Assembly: GCA_021234155.1 (NCBI GenBank) | Contig: JAJEKV010000036.1 | Span: 3,533,182-3,597,181, forward strand | Direction: 5' to 3' | From: Isoetes taiwanensis | Lineage: Eukaryota > Streptophyta > Lycopodiopsida > Isoetales > Isoetaceae | Length of the DNA: 64,000 nt | Shown: positions 45,320 through 57,860 of the stretch, in pieces | Position numbering within the stretch: the stretch's first letter is position 1 | How the letters are laid out: each line of letters begins with the position of its first letter | The notes under the pieces: generated by a model | What the model was told of the DNA's origin: nothing | What the model saw: the letters and a program-made list of their open reading frames with translations, nothing else | Databases searched by the model: none | Made by a program: the position numbers and the translations under genes

Positions 45320-46720
45320 ATTAGTTGCTTGTTTCCACAATTGAAAAGCTTCGATCATAAAGGGAAAGTTGGTGATCGCACTTATATAGGCAGCGAGTTG
45401 CATCGAAATTTACATCCAATTCTGCGGCTTATTCTTTAATGAAAAAGCGAGCTAAAAAAGCTCATCTTCTACACTACCAAGTATCATTATCATAATCAGA
45501 TTTATCAGCTTAATATATTAAGCTCAAGGCAACCTTTAGATAATCATGAGAGGTTAATTTCAACCATAATCTTGTAACAACCTCTTGCTCTAGTGGTTTT
45601 CTAATAGTCCATATTGGGCATACATAGTTGTCTTAGAATAATCTTGATTGTTCTTTTAATGCTTCAAGATCCAACACACCATGTATTTCCACACCTTCAA
45701 CCACATGTCTAATACAAAAGTGATCTCTCAAGACTGCCTAGACTAGTAGTAAATCACGGAAAATAGTACCTCATGTGATGTAACATTGTTCCATAAATTG
45801 GAAAATATAATACCCATAGCATCAAAGAGCATCTCGAGAGCACGGACGCAATTCCTTCAATAGACATTCCGCCATGGAGTTCATCTCGTTTCTTACAAAT
45901 AGCGAAAGGTGAATCAAGTTCTGATTCCTTCACTTCCACCTTCCATATAATTGTTTTAGACCACATTTCTTCCTATGATATAAAAGGAACTTGTCATTTA
46001 CATGCGCATAAAACCCCATTGTTGTTGTATGCTAAAAAGCTACACGCCTTCTGCAAGGAAGGCCGGTCTACCATCTATAGAAGCCTCTCATCCCTTTCAA
46101 AGCAATCATCTCCAATATACAATCTATCAAACTTAGTACATGCTACCTTTCTTGCAATTGCATACTCGAGATATAGATGGTTTGATCTTGAGCACATTTT
46201 GATCAAGAAAATTAACTCCTAAGCAATGGGAAAAGAGCATAAAAGAGTTAACAAAGGTCTCAGCATCCGTAGAGATGCAAAATAGATCTCGTGCTGTCGC
46301 TTCATTTTCATCAGCTAATTGTGCACAAGCCCTACAATAGAAACATATTCTTTGCATAATGCGTGAGCGAGACAAAGCTATGGATATACAGCGAGTTTTT
46401 CATCTTTTAGCAACTTGACCTCTCTAAACCTATTGAAAATTGTTGGAAGTGGGCAAGCCTTTGTGGTTTGCGACAATAGAACGATTAATTGCATTACAAG
46501 GCTCTCAACCTTTTGAACACAAAGCAAAATCGGAGACAATTTTTGAAGCTAAATTTGTTAGATGAGCCATACAATGGATTGCCACCATGTAAGGCATGGC
46601 AGTGCGCAACCCTAACTTGACCAATCACGTATTGCAACGGTCATTACACTGGCTCCATCCCCGAACCAAAAGCAGACTAGTTTCCTTGCACAATCCACTG
46701 GACTCATATTTGCAACCTCA
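45320..46720 (-). pseudogene. hAT-family transposase relic
   Basis: Minus strand. Upstream block (about 46670-46560): GDGASVM then, in a shifted frame, LRTAMPYMVAIHCMAHLTNL. This is the D-G-A-S-V-M-T-G-R ... HCMAH-xx-NLA pattern of hAT-like transposases with a DUF4371-type core. A middle block (46375-46133) includes CAQLADENEATARDLF and FVNSFMLFSHCLGVNFLDQN. The C-terminal block has SVEDE (about 45476-45462), the hAT dimerisation signature, followed in shifted frames by LDVNFDATRCLYKCDHQLSL. Several stops and frameshifts make it inactive. Terminal inverted repeats and the 8-bp target duplication were not found. Confidence 0.7.
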
Positions 46721-48900
46721 TTTTAATTTCTCTAGTACAACATGGTAAAGTTTTATTATCATCCAAAGCGCCAACTTTGTTGCGCTCAAAATATGATACT
46801 TTTGGAAATCCCACAACATTATACAAATGCATACAAAGCCTAAGATGTATTGTCTTTTAAGGTGCTTAATCAAGATAAAGAAAGCTAAAAGTAGACCTAT
46901 ACCCATTCATAATTACACAATGGATTATTCATCATTCTATCGGGTGACCTAAAATTAGTTGCAGCTAATTTACTTCGCGTGAAACTCCTCAGAGTGCTGG
47001 CGAAGACGTGTGAGTTTACACCAAGCTGCTTGCATTTTTGACCAATAACATCTTGGAATATACATTGAGAAGTCTATGTCTATGTTCAGTGTTTCCGTAT
47101 AGATAATCTTCTTTTTTACCAACCATCTTTGGAGCAAATGTGGCTGCAACTCTCATGTGAATACGATTTTAGCCTAAATTACTCCTAACACCAATTAGAG
47201 AGCTCTCGATAGACAATACAATTTAGTTGCTTTATTCTTTTCAGCTAAAGTTCTTCATTCACTATAGAGATGATCATTTAGTGCATGCAGTTAATATACG
47301 GACCTTCACAGCCAGCAGAGCCTGTTTGGTTGCTCATCCTCTAATCTTCCTTTTCAATTTACTTTTGGTACCTTTCTCGATTACCTATTTTCTTTGGCTG
47401 GAATAACGTGGTCTTGTTTTTCAAACAAATAGTACCTTACCGTTTTCTCCTGCCATCCCTTTGGTTCCGCGAGAGGGATGCCTCTCTAAGCCAATCATTT
47501 TGAAGTTTTGATTTGGCATCCCGCTCCGGTACTTCCTCTCCTTATATGAGGTCCTCGCTAAAGCGCCGTTTTTTCATCCTCATGCAGTTCACTCCTCCCA
47601 CTTTCTAGACCAGCTGGAACCTCATCACCATTTGAATCTTTTGTCCAATTGATTTGGGTCATAATCCTTATCATCTGCCGGATTCATGAGTCTTCATCAA
47701 GACCCTCAATTTGGTCTATGAGAAGTGGGCGTAGAAGGATGAGAATATAGTGATGCACCTTTGTCCTTGATACGCGGGTCCCAGAACTCATTTATTAGAA
47801 GCCTGTGAAGCTCCTCCATCTTTGCATAGGATTTGTTCGGCATCAGCTGACTACTTTGCACATCTGAATGATTTTTGCACAATTGAATAGGGTAAAAACT
47901 AACCTGAATTGATGGAAGCTAAAACTTAGATTGTAGATGGGAATGGATCTCTATCTCAACCAAATCATTGAATGTCACAAATCCGAGATGCTCTGCAAAT
48001 GACAATAAAATATAATATTAAAATTATCACATCCCATTCATATTCATGGGAATATTCATATTCATAGAATATTCATATTCATATTCACATGAATAATGGA
48101 ACAATTGCATACAAGGAAGAAAGGGAAAAACCACGGGCTCCACGGTGGGAATAAACTAAGCACATTGGTGAAGAGACAGTTTTTGATGCTACACCGGTCA
48201 AAATTCAATAATATAAAACATATATGAAATCCTAATCTAGAGGGACTACAGGTGGCGATTCTTAGATGGACATGTAATATGGCCACCCCCTTATACATTA
48301 AAATTTACCTAAAGGTTCTAATTATTTCCACCTCGAAGGTTTTTTTTTCCATACCGAAAAAAATCGAGATTGGCCACACCCACACCTGGCCAGGTTTAGT
48401 AAATATTGGGTGGCTACAAACAAATAAACTCTACAAATTAGGTGTTTTAGGCTGGCCACTACCCTTGGTTAGGACATGACATTATCCCTACTCTAGTGTA
48501 GGCAACCATTTACGAAAAACATGAATGTGTGTGGCAGCCCCGTAGGGAATACTAAAAATACCACGCCCGTGAGTCCAAGTCTACCACAGGTTTCCCGATG
48601 CAGGTGATGAGGGATGGAGTGGTTGGCTTTTCTGGCCCTAGTTTTGAGCTTATCTCCTTATCAGTCTTCTCATAAATCTTTCGCCTCAATCTTCCTACTT
48701 GGCAGGCTCTTTTATCTCTTTCAAATCTTGCAAAATGTCTTTTGCATTATTGGTGGCTCCCATGTGATGGCTTCATTAGGGACAATTAGAATGTCTTCTT
48801 CTTAATGGAATGGTGGTTCCGTTCTCCATGCTTCATTTTTTGCTGCTCGGAGGTACTAATTCCTTGCTTCTCGGTATCATACCTAAAATTTGAAACAGGT
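46721..48900. other. No gene recognised; ATTCAT microsatellite
   Basis: The left part may be more of the hAT relic. A (ATTCAT)n-type run lies at about 48037-48095. The remainder is AT-rich with no supportable exon. Confidence 0.4.
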
Positions 48901-51000
48901 TTGGGTCCCGCGTTTAGAAAGCGAGTGCGGTGCGTTTGATTAACTTCATCCCAGGTGCCTTTGTGAATTCTATCTCCCCTCTATTTTTTAGGTCTCTTAG
49001 ATGGCGTTGGAATCACCATGTGGACCATTTTACCTTTAGTCCATCTAATGCCATACTTGCCCGATTTTTCAATATCAGGACTGCTACCTCGTAGTTTTAC
49101 TTTTGGCGTCGCCTTTTCTACAATTGGCGGTGATTTCAACAACTATTGCTTTCCTCATGCTTTTGGTTCACGAGGTGTTGCACCATGCTGTCTTTGCAAG
49201 GCCCGTCTTACTCGTTTCCTCTTGACCTTCTACCACTTGGTAGCCTTACTTACCCGTCGACTCCTCTTCTTAGCAACCTTTTGTTTTAGGATGTAATTTT
49301 TCTTCGCAGGTTCTCATATGCCTTACTCCCCTTCATCCTCTTCCCCATTCGCGGGCTCGTCGACATGGCGTGTTGCTTCACGTTGTGACTTTTCTGTTGA
49401 TTAAGTTGGTTTCTTTTTATCGGTTTCATTTTTGCTTACGTAGCGTGAAGCTTGTTCGGAGTTTTTCTAGCTTAGCGGTTGATTTAATATATCACGGATG
49501 GTTGGGCAGTTCCGAGTACGGATCTGTCTTCGTTTTCTATATGCGTTAGTTTCTTTATTAGATTAATTTTTTATGTTGTTGTTCCTGATTTGACTTTTGG
49601 GTATGTCCCCCTTGTTTTCCAGATCTCTTGCCATTTCACGTGATCCTCTTTTGCCCTTCTTAGCCTCGGCTTTGATGTACATCCTCGATCCGGTCATTAG
49701 TCCACTTTATGAGTTATTCTGCAGCAGGCGCAATTCCAAAATTGGTGCGGCTCTCGGTGATTCTGACCTTACACCTTCCTCTTGCGCGTTCTTTGCCTTT
49801 TCTCTTCTTTAATATCCGCCCGTACTGGCGGTTAAGAGGTCCTCTGCTTCCGAGCGTTTTTCCCTTTGTCTGTCATGTTATTGCGATTATTTTGTTATAA
49901 TTGTTCCGCTTTCTCGATCCCACTTGAAGGCGAGTCCTCTATTTTGCTCTTCCTTGTCATCCGCCCCCTCTCATATACTCTTGCTTTCGCTCATGATGGG
50001 TTTGAGTCCACATCTTATGATTTGGGCGTGGGGAATTTTATGGCACCCATGCAGTGCGTGGGAGGTGAAATACGCCACCAAGCGCTTCGTCCATTCAGCC
50101 CGACTATTGTTCTCTCCCATGGTGGCCTGCTTCATTCGCGGCTATATTCTCCCAGACATCTGAGGGCGTCCTCTTTGTGTTTCGCCATCTTAGTCTTTGG
50201 GCGGAGTTCCTCTTCTCGGCCATTTTGTTGGTCTCGGGACCCATCCTAGGAATGCCACGGTTGCAATAGAGCAGGCTTGTTCAGCATGGATGAAGCAACC
50301 ACCTCTTGCATTTTCCCTTTTTATAGCCCATTTTTCTCTTTGTTTGTGTCAGTTCTCTTGGGCTTTTTGTTCTCTTGGTTCCTATTGGTTCTATCTAGCG
50401 TCCACTCTCCTCCACTCATGGAGGCGATAGATTGTTTAAAACACGGTTAATGCTTCTTTGGAGAATAGGGGCCCTCGGTTGTCTATTTTTCTCTTTCAAA
50501 TACGGCTATGTAAGCCTCTGACGTGGTATGTAGATCGATGCAACATGTGGTTTTCTTCTTGGTTGGTTGGTAGTAAGGTGTTCTCGGCGTGGCTCAAGAA
50601 GGGCCTTTGAGCTTTTATTTTTCTCGTCAAGCGTCATTTCACTTTGTTATGGAACGTTTGACATCTAAGGGGTTATTTTTTGCGGGTTTCTTTGTAGTTC
50701 TGAGAATCTCCCGGTCCACCGGTGACTTTATGCCTCTTTAGCGTCATGACGGTTCTTTCACTCGAGGTTAGGACGAGGAGAGTACATAGTTTTGGCTTAG
50801 GAGCCATACCTTTTATTACTTATTTATATTTTGGAGGTCATGCTCTCGAAAATTGTGTCTATAGGTCGGGGGCATATGTTGTTTAAATAGAGTTTCATCC
50901 ACCTTACTAGGGGTTCATTGTATTCCAGTTTTTCAAAGCTCAGTGAGAACACTTCCTTGGCCCACTTGTTGGTCTCTGGACCATCCTAGGAATGAATCGT
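48901..51000. other. T/C-skewed region, identity unknown
   Basis: The plus strand is strongly T-rich and pyrimidine-biased for about 2 kb, with many short frames up to 127 codons (49866-50249) that lack domains. TTGGTCTCGGGACCCATCC near 50228 recurs diverged near 50969 (TTGGTCTCTGGACCATCC), so some internal duplication exists. It may be a heavily decayed element; I cannot identify it. Confidence 0.3.
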
Positions 51001-51767
51001 TTGTAGGTTCTGCATTATACTAACAACTGAGTCTGGATTCCTGAGTATTCAACCAATGGAATATAATCGGTGGGAATGTCTAGATACATTGGAGATCACC
51101 AATTAATGGAAGATTCTCTATGGGACCAACTAGACAAACTATAATAAGGAGCTTCTAAATAGAATTATTTGTACTAGCACATCGTCTGAGTAGGAGTAAT
51201 GGAATCTAATATAAATTGCTATTTTATTCTTGGTCTTGCAATTTGTTGTGATAAGTTAATGCTTGGCAAGCATTTTCAGTGAAAAATTTCATGAAACCAT
51301 TCACGAGAAAAAAAATCTACCATTGTTGGGTATTAATTTAAATCACGCTAATTCTCATACAACATATTTGTAGTTGTTTTGGAAAAATGATTCTGGGCCG
51401 GATAAGTATTTCTAAAGTCCTCGTGATTCTGAGAATTTCGATTCAAAATTTGGTTACTCCCCGATCATAAGATTTAATAGGATATAAGACCCGATAAAAG
51501 CGTGGTGTATAAGGATTTATCCCATTTGTTCCTTTTTTATAGGTAAAGAACCAAAATTTTGGTAGTAATGAAGTTTTGGTTCATTTTTCGAGCTCAAAAT
51601 TTATTCTGGGGACAAGTCCCGTCCAAATCCGTAGGTGCCTCTTCATCCCTATGTCTAGAAAGAAATTTTTCTAATTCAAGATCAAGCCCTTATACCCTGA
51701 GGGCTGCTTATGATTGACTTTGCAGTTGCAAACCATAGATTTGTAGCATGAACTTGTGGCCGAAATC

Positions 51768-52035
51768 TTATATTATAATGTTATAATATATTGGATTGGA
51801 TGAAACCCTAATTTGAATTCTTGACATTATTCGATTGCATCTTAAGCCAAGATTTGCTCGCATGACTTTCTAATACCATGGTGGTCGTGCTTTGAAGTCT
51901 CTTAAGGGGAGAAGGGAAAAGGTAGCAAATGGGGGGAAAGAAAGGGGAATCTGAGAAGGGTAAAAGGCACAAATAAAGGGAAAAAAAAGGGGAAGCGGAA
52001 AGTGAAGCAGGCACTACAGAGGAAAGGAGGTAAGC
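51768..52035. repeat. Polypurine repeat family, short-tract copy
   Basis: The left flank (TTATAATGTTATAATATATTG..., CCCTAATTTGAA, CATTATTCGATTGCATCTTA, GTGCTTTGAAGTCTCT) aligns with 37166-37311. It leads into a purine-rich run of about 125 bp (51903-52028), against 1.3 kb in the other copy. Confidence 0.75.
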
Positions 52036-54290
52036 GTCGGCCATAGAGTGAAGGGCTATTTTGGTGATTTTGAAGGTAAAAATGGTGGAGTTAATAACAA
52101 TATATGTACTTAATCTGAATTCTTTGCTACTAGTGCAAGCTAGGAGTGACTCGATGGATGATGTTAGTTCATTTAAACAAGGTGACTCTATGTTTGGCCC
52201 GGCTTTGGATGAAGTAGTATGAGTCAGGAGTAAGCTTCACATTTAGTGCGACTACAAGCATACTACGTCATCCTAACTCCTAGTTTGATGTTATGTTTGA
52301 AGCTATGTGCGACTCCTAATCACGAAGCTAATGCTAACTCTTGAATTTTACTCTACTCGACTTTAATGTTGACCTTTAGTGCCTCTATGCTTGACACTAA
52401 TAATGACTCTCGTCGACACTCATTGATCTAAGTCTTACTCTGTATTCACTCTACATGTGAGCTACTCATGACTCTACACTTCACCCTATGTTTTATTTAT
52501 GAAGTACAGATTGACTCATTTGTCAATTATGATTATATACACGCTATGAAGGAACACTTGGTTATCGTGAACCAAAATGTTTGCGATCATGATAGACAAA
52601 AAATCCAAACTTTATTTTAGGATTGTACTTCTTGAAATTATAAGCGAGAGAGCGATTATGGCCCATGCCACCTATTTCATTGATCAGCTCTTGATTCAAA
52701 TCGTAAATATTGTTGCTCAGGTAAGGGTGACTTGTTCTACTCTTGTAATGCAAAACAAGAGGACTTTCCATTACTTTGATCAAACTCCTTTGGATCATCA
52801 GACATGTATTGTCATTTAGTACTTAAAGAATTGGTTAATCTTGTTTAGCATGTAAACTTTGTAGGCTAGAACATAGTTTGAATAAGAAAATGAATCATCA
52901 AAAGGAATACATACGAGAAATCAGATATGCATGCGTTGAGAAATATAGATTTCCCAAGCTTCTATCAAATTTCTAAACATCAACATTCCATTGAGGGCGA
53001 TATTATTCTAGGAGATTCTAAAGTTTTATAAAACTATTAAGATCTCCAAGAATCTTACCAATATTTTTTTAGATTATACAAAGATTATTTTGTAGAAGCA
53101 CACCCGATTAATGAATATGCCAAGATTCCCTTAAAATCCCTTAAAAACAATGATAAATATGCCTTGCGTTTCAAGTTCTTGCCATGCGAGAACTTGAAGT
53201 TAAAGGATAATGGCCTTTTACCACCAACAATGAAAGGAGAGAAAGTGGATTAAAGAAGTTGTGTGAGAATTGTCTTCAAATTCTCAAATTAATACGCACA
53301 TTATGCGCTTATTAGGGATTCTTCTTTTCCAATTGAAAAAATTGGGCTTCAATTAAAGCGATTCAATTTTCTTTTGTTTTTAGTTTCAAAATTATAATGA
53401 ATTCCTAGGCACAAGTTAATTTCTAAATTAATTTACGTATTGCACGTGCTTCCTGAGCTATTCAAAATAAGCCTTTAGATGCAGTTCTATACATTCCATG
53501 TGAGGTTTATTATTTAGGTAGGCATGCAAATAACATAAGACATGCTAGCATAGGCAGCATTTCATTATTTATATAAGCTCAATGTGGAATAAGAGCCCCC
53601 AAACCTTCTCATAATATGGACAATGTGTTTTTGCATAAAGGTTTACCATAAAATAAAGGTTTTAAAGTTAGAAGTGCAAGTTGTAGTGGCGATCAACATT
53701 GTGTCAACATCTTGTCAAACTAAGGTCCATCATTAAACTACTATTCTTGTCAAACCTCTAGTCAAACTCCCTTTCAGGAATGTCAATGAAATATCGATCA
53801 GAGTAATGCAGTCACTTCTTTGTATAGAATTGTCTTAATTTCGTTAGGTGCTATTATCATGAATTTAAAATACTTTTGCAATTTCAAGTGAATAGTGCCA
53901 ATAGTATCGTTGACTCAATGGGTCCATAATTTGAATTTGATAGGGTCAAAACCCTATCTATCTATTGTGTCTAGCTAGTTCAAGGCTGATTTGCTTATTA
54001 ACAATATCAAGGATATCGTTCTTGGTCAGTACAAAATAACTACTTAATAGCACAAAACCTAATGAGCAACTCATACAAAAGTCCTTTGAAAAGTAACATT
54101 AGGCACATTGCTCTACACCAATGTTTAGTTTGGCTTTCGGTATCTATTCACAACGGGATAAGATTTATTTGTTGAACAATCTATAGGGTTGTTATATTTT
54201 CAATCTTCTCAAGCTGCTAAAGACTTGTGCCATGGTTTGAAAACTTCACAACCTTGGAACCCTAAAGATGTTAATTAAATCAACATTTCT
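52036..54290. other. No gene recognised
   Basis: AT-rich DNA with many GACTC-like short motifs at 52130-52510 but no clean tandem unit. No exon or transposon domain is seen. Confidence 0.4.
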
Positions 54291-54291
54291 C

Positions 54292-54352
54292 AAGGAAGGA
54301 AGGAATGAAGGAAGTATATTTTAGCGTCCCGCGGAGACCAAGCCTATGAGGC
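54292..54352 (-). mobile_element. Possible LINE 3' end, minus strand
   Basis: Read on the minus strand, CCTCATAGGCTTGGTCTCCG then CGGGACGCTAAAATATA and a (CTTC)n-type tail. This resembles the end of the LINE at 29198-31218 (CCATAGACCGATTGGTCTTC...GATAAAAATA, then CCTT repeats). Upstream (higher coordinates) no reverse transcriptase could be read, so either only the end was copied or the body is unrecognisable. Confidence 0.45.
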
Positions 54353-57300
54353 AGGTTTTAGAATATAGTGAAAAGTTTCCAAACACAAAATCTAAAACCC
54401 ACCGAATACATGTACAATGTCTCTACCTGCTGGGATGAAAAAACCCCGTGTGGGAGAAAAACCCTTGTAGTAGGCATTTGAGAGGCCCTATTTAGGCTCA
54501 AATTCCACTGTCTTTATGAGGGACTCCACGTGATTAGGAGACACTACTTGAGAATGTAGAAGCATAAGGCGATGCCACCATTGGCCCGAAGAAACCAGCG
54601 GTTGGTGAATTGCTATCTGGAAAGACATCCCGAGATTGGCATGGCTACTTTCGGATGTCAATGCACTTTATCTTTGGGCATTGTATAGAGCATAGTGTTC
54701 ATCTTCTACTATGCATGTGACTGACAGCGGCATAATCTCTCATGCCGCGAGTTCCACTGCCCTCCATCAGGTACCCGGTATTTTGTCTCAGATGAGATGG
54801 TGGGACCACAATCTCATTGCGACTATAGCTCTTCGTTTCTTGGTGGAAATGTGTGTGCCAGGATCTTGGTGGGGGTCATGTTCAAGTACGGATTGACTTT
54901 GTGTATGAGTAGTGCTTTCTGTTTTGGGCTTTGCAAAGGTGGGGGCATCCGCGAGGCTGATAAGCGTGCATTCAAATCGACTCTGCTTTCTGCGATATCC
55001 AGAACATATCCACAATGTGTTGATAGTCTATGGACCATCGTCTTGAACCATCCCCTACAATGCTCTTGCCATACTCTCTTGGGGCGTTAGCGGCCCTTGT
55101 GCTAATAGCGAGGAGCCGGGGAGGAAGGCGTTGGCATCCATTACGTCCAACCTTATGGAAATCACGCAAGGTGCTGCGCGCCGCGAATCTTTGCGGGGGC
55201 CAAAAAGCCCGATCTCATCTGACAAAATTGGATAAGGCAGATGTTCTTGGCGCCTACCGGCGTATGTCGGGAAATATACGCACCCTCTCTAGCTTATCCC
55301 AAGTACCCTTGCTAATCAGTGGCCCCAGACCTCTATCCTCTGATGATCTTGGTTCCACAGTGCTTCGGAACAAATTATTAGCTTCAAATTATGTCATGAG
55401 ATCTATTACGTATTGACTATTACGCATTGCATACGGGGCTTTCCATCAGCTGACCCTTCTTTCTACAGTCATCCCACTTAGCATGTTAAGCGAGGAGAAA
55501 TGATTCCGGATACTTAAAAGGTCCTTACAACTTCCATCTTTGTCCTCTATAGTAGAAGTCACGGGATATCATGTTGTGAGCGAGTTGGCAACATCTTAGT
55601 TTCTGTTGGTTGTTGTCATTCACCTTATATCCGCAGAGGTGTGAGAGCATCCAAATGTTCACATACTCCCCAGGTATGGGATAATAGCCAGTTATGCATA
55701 GAGCAATTGTTTCTTGTATATGCCTCGGCAATGCGGACCCTGCCACTCCATGTTCTTGCATCCGAGTCTCCAACTTGTCAATATATATAGAGTCAAAAGC
55801 GTTGGAATAAAGCGGGCATCCAGTTTAAACACCTATGGTCTTTATTCACCCGGTGGTCGGGGCAGCATGCAAAGTGGCATATATTCAAGTCATCTGACCG
55901 GTAGATGGCGATACGCAAATCACGTGGGACGTGGCTCCGGTAAAGCGTTGCCACAATAGGCCCCAGGGACCATTATCATATGCCGTCTTAAAGGAAGCAA
56001 GGCATTTCTTTCCTCGCTGATAGCGAGAAGGAGAGTAGAGAGTATGTTTATTGAATTCAAGCTAATTGAATTCCTTAAGGTTTGTTTAGAATCTTGGCAA
56101 AACCATATGACTAGGAGTTTCTCACAGCTAAGAAACAGGTGAAACCATATGAACGTGGGGACTTTTATATATAGAGCATGGATTTATCTTAACTATTGTC
56201 CAAGTGTTGCATTTCAAAGGCATATAGATCACGGGACATAGAAGGTTAGGAAAACGCCGCCAACACAATGTCTGATGGTATGCTTTATTTCTGAGGCTTA
56301 AATTAAGCTAGTGTGAAAATTTTCTCAAAAAGACATATCTCACGAGATCTCTATGGTAACAATGGCTCAAACAAACAAAACATCTCTACCATATACAACT
56401 AAAAGTGATAGCAAGAACCATGAATTATTGTAGCACATTCAGTACATAAATTTAATGGCCACCCAACCATCAATAATATGAAGAGCAAACCCTATCGTGA
56501 ACATGCTTGCCTAATACTAATTTGATTAAAATAGAGGTGTACTATGTAATGCAGGCTACAAGACAATGTACAAAAAATCCACAAATAACCTTGCAATCAA
56601 GGACTCGTTATTATTTAACCCTATTTGAACTACTGCATCCATCTTTCAGTATAACACATCAAGTTACTCAAATCAAGAACATAGGATTGTTATGTGGCAC
56701 CCAAGAATTATCTTTCCCTGTTATGAGATGAAAGAAAATCTTCTCTTCTTTGTTTTGCACCACAGTATTATTCCACATTGCATCTTGTACAATTCATGAC
56801 GTTCAATGCAAAACTAAAACAAAGTTCTTTCTTTGCACATCAAAAGAGGTACGAGGGGTTAACCTGGCTTGATTTCCAAAGTTAGGTTAAGCATACAATA
56901 GCAAAAGAGACCACCATGAAGGCCCTTACAATTGCTAAAATTCAAGGGAGACTTATTAATAGTTACAAAGGCCATCTTAAAGGGCTTCGTGAGAATATTA
57001 TACTTTTGTTTCAAGATTGGTGGAAGAAGAGTTAAGCTTCCTTTAACTCTGACTCTATAAAGCTTATTGAATCTTCAGCTCGATGCACGGACATAAACCT
57101 CAATAGCATATATTTTTTGTCCTCAAAGCTTCAAAGGCATTCTCCCTCGAAAAGACCGATTCTTGCTTATAAATGATGTCGAAATTAGATGTAGGTCTTC
57201 ACATACATGGAATTTAAAAATTCACGGAATCATAATCAATGCTTATAAAGGATGCATATCTGGTGTGAATCACGGACCTATTATTCCATGTTTGTTGGGA

Positions 57301-57860
57301 GAGTAGCATTCCATTATAGTTGGCAGAGTGACTCTTGCCATCTTTGGCATTCGAGATATGATTCCATCATTGCATCCCCGAATCATTATAAGACCAACCC
57401 GATTAGCACCATCCTCATAGATAAGGCCATTGAAAAACTTACGGTTGCACATACATGGAAGTAATTCTGCGGTGTGCGGTGAATTGTTCAAATTGTTGAA
57501 ATAAAACTTCGTTTCAAAGGCGGGGATCTACCCGATGTACAAGCCTTCTTTACTTGTCGGTAATGGTCTTGGCCATGTCAGCAATACCTCTCATGACACC
57601 TAGTGCAATTTTGTATGAGCTTCCCAATCCAAGGGAACACGAGGTATTAGTGGCAAAATCTTTAGATTAGAGGGTAAAACCACTTTAGTTTCAACAATAC
57701 CATTACCATGAGTGTGAGATCACGCTTCCATTATGAATCAATTATACACCAAAACCAAGGGTCGACCTTACGTACGTATTCCTATAAGCTAAACCAAATT
57801 ACTTGTTGGTGATCTTGAGGCCGAGAGCATTCTAATCTTTAAAACAAAGAGCGAGCGAGC
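54353..57860. other. No gene recognised
   Basis: Several overlapping frames of 60-128 codons at 54700-55960 on both strands have ordinary composition but no domain or clear splicing. If the LINE end at 54292 is real, part of this could be its decayed body. 56000-57860 is AT-rich and may contain the 5' part of the LINE at 57.9 kb. Confidence 0.35.

Noticed and set aside
49866-50249. 127-codon plus-strand frame
   Set aside because: No domain, no splice support, within a pyrimidine-skewed region where stop codons are rarer in some frames.
55030-55416. 128-codon plus-strand frame
   Set aside because: Composition is plausible but there is no recognisable domain and competing frames of similar length exist on both strands; not supported as a gene.
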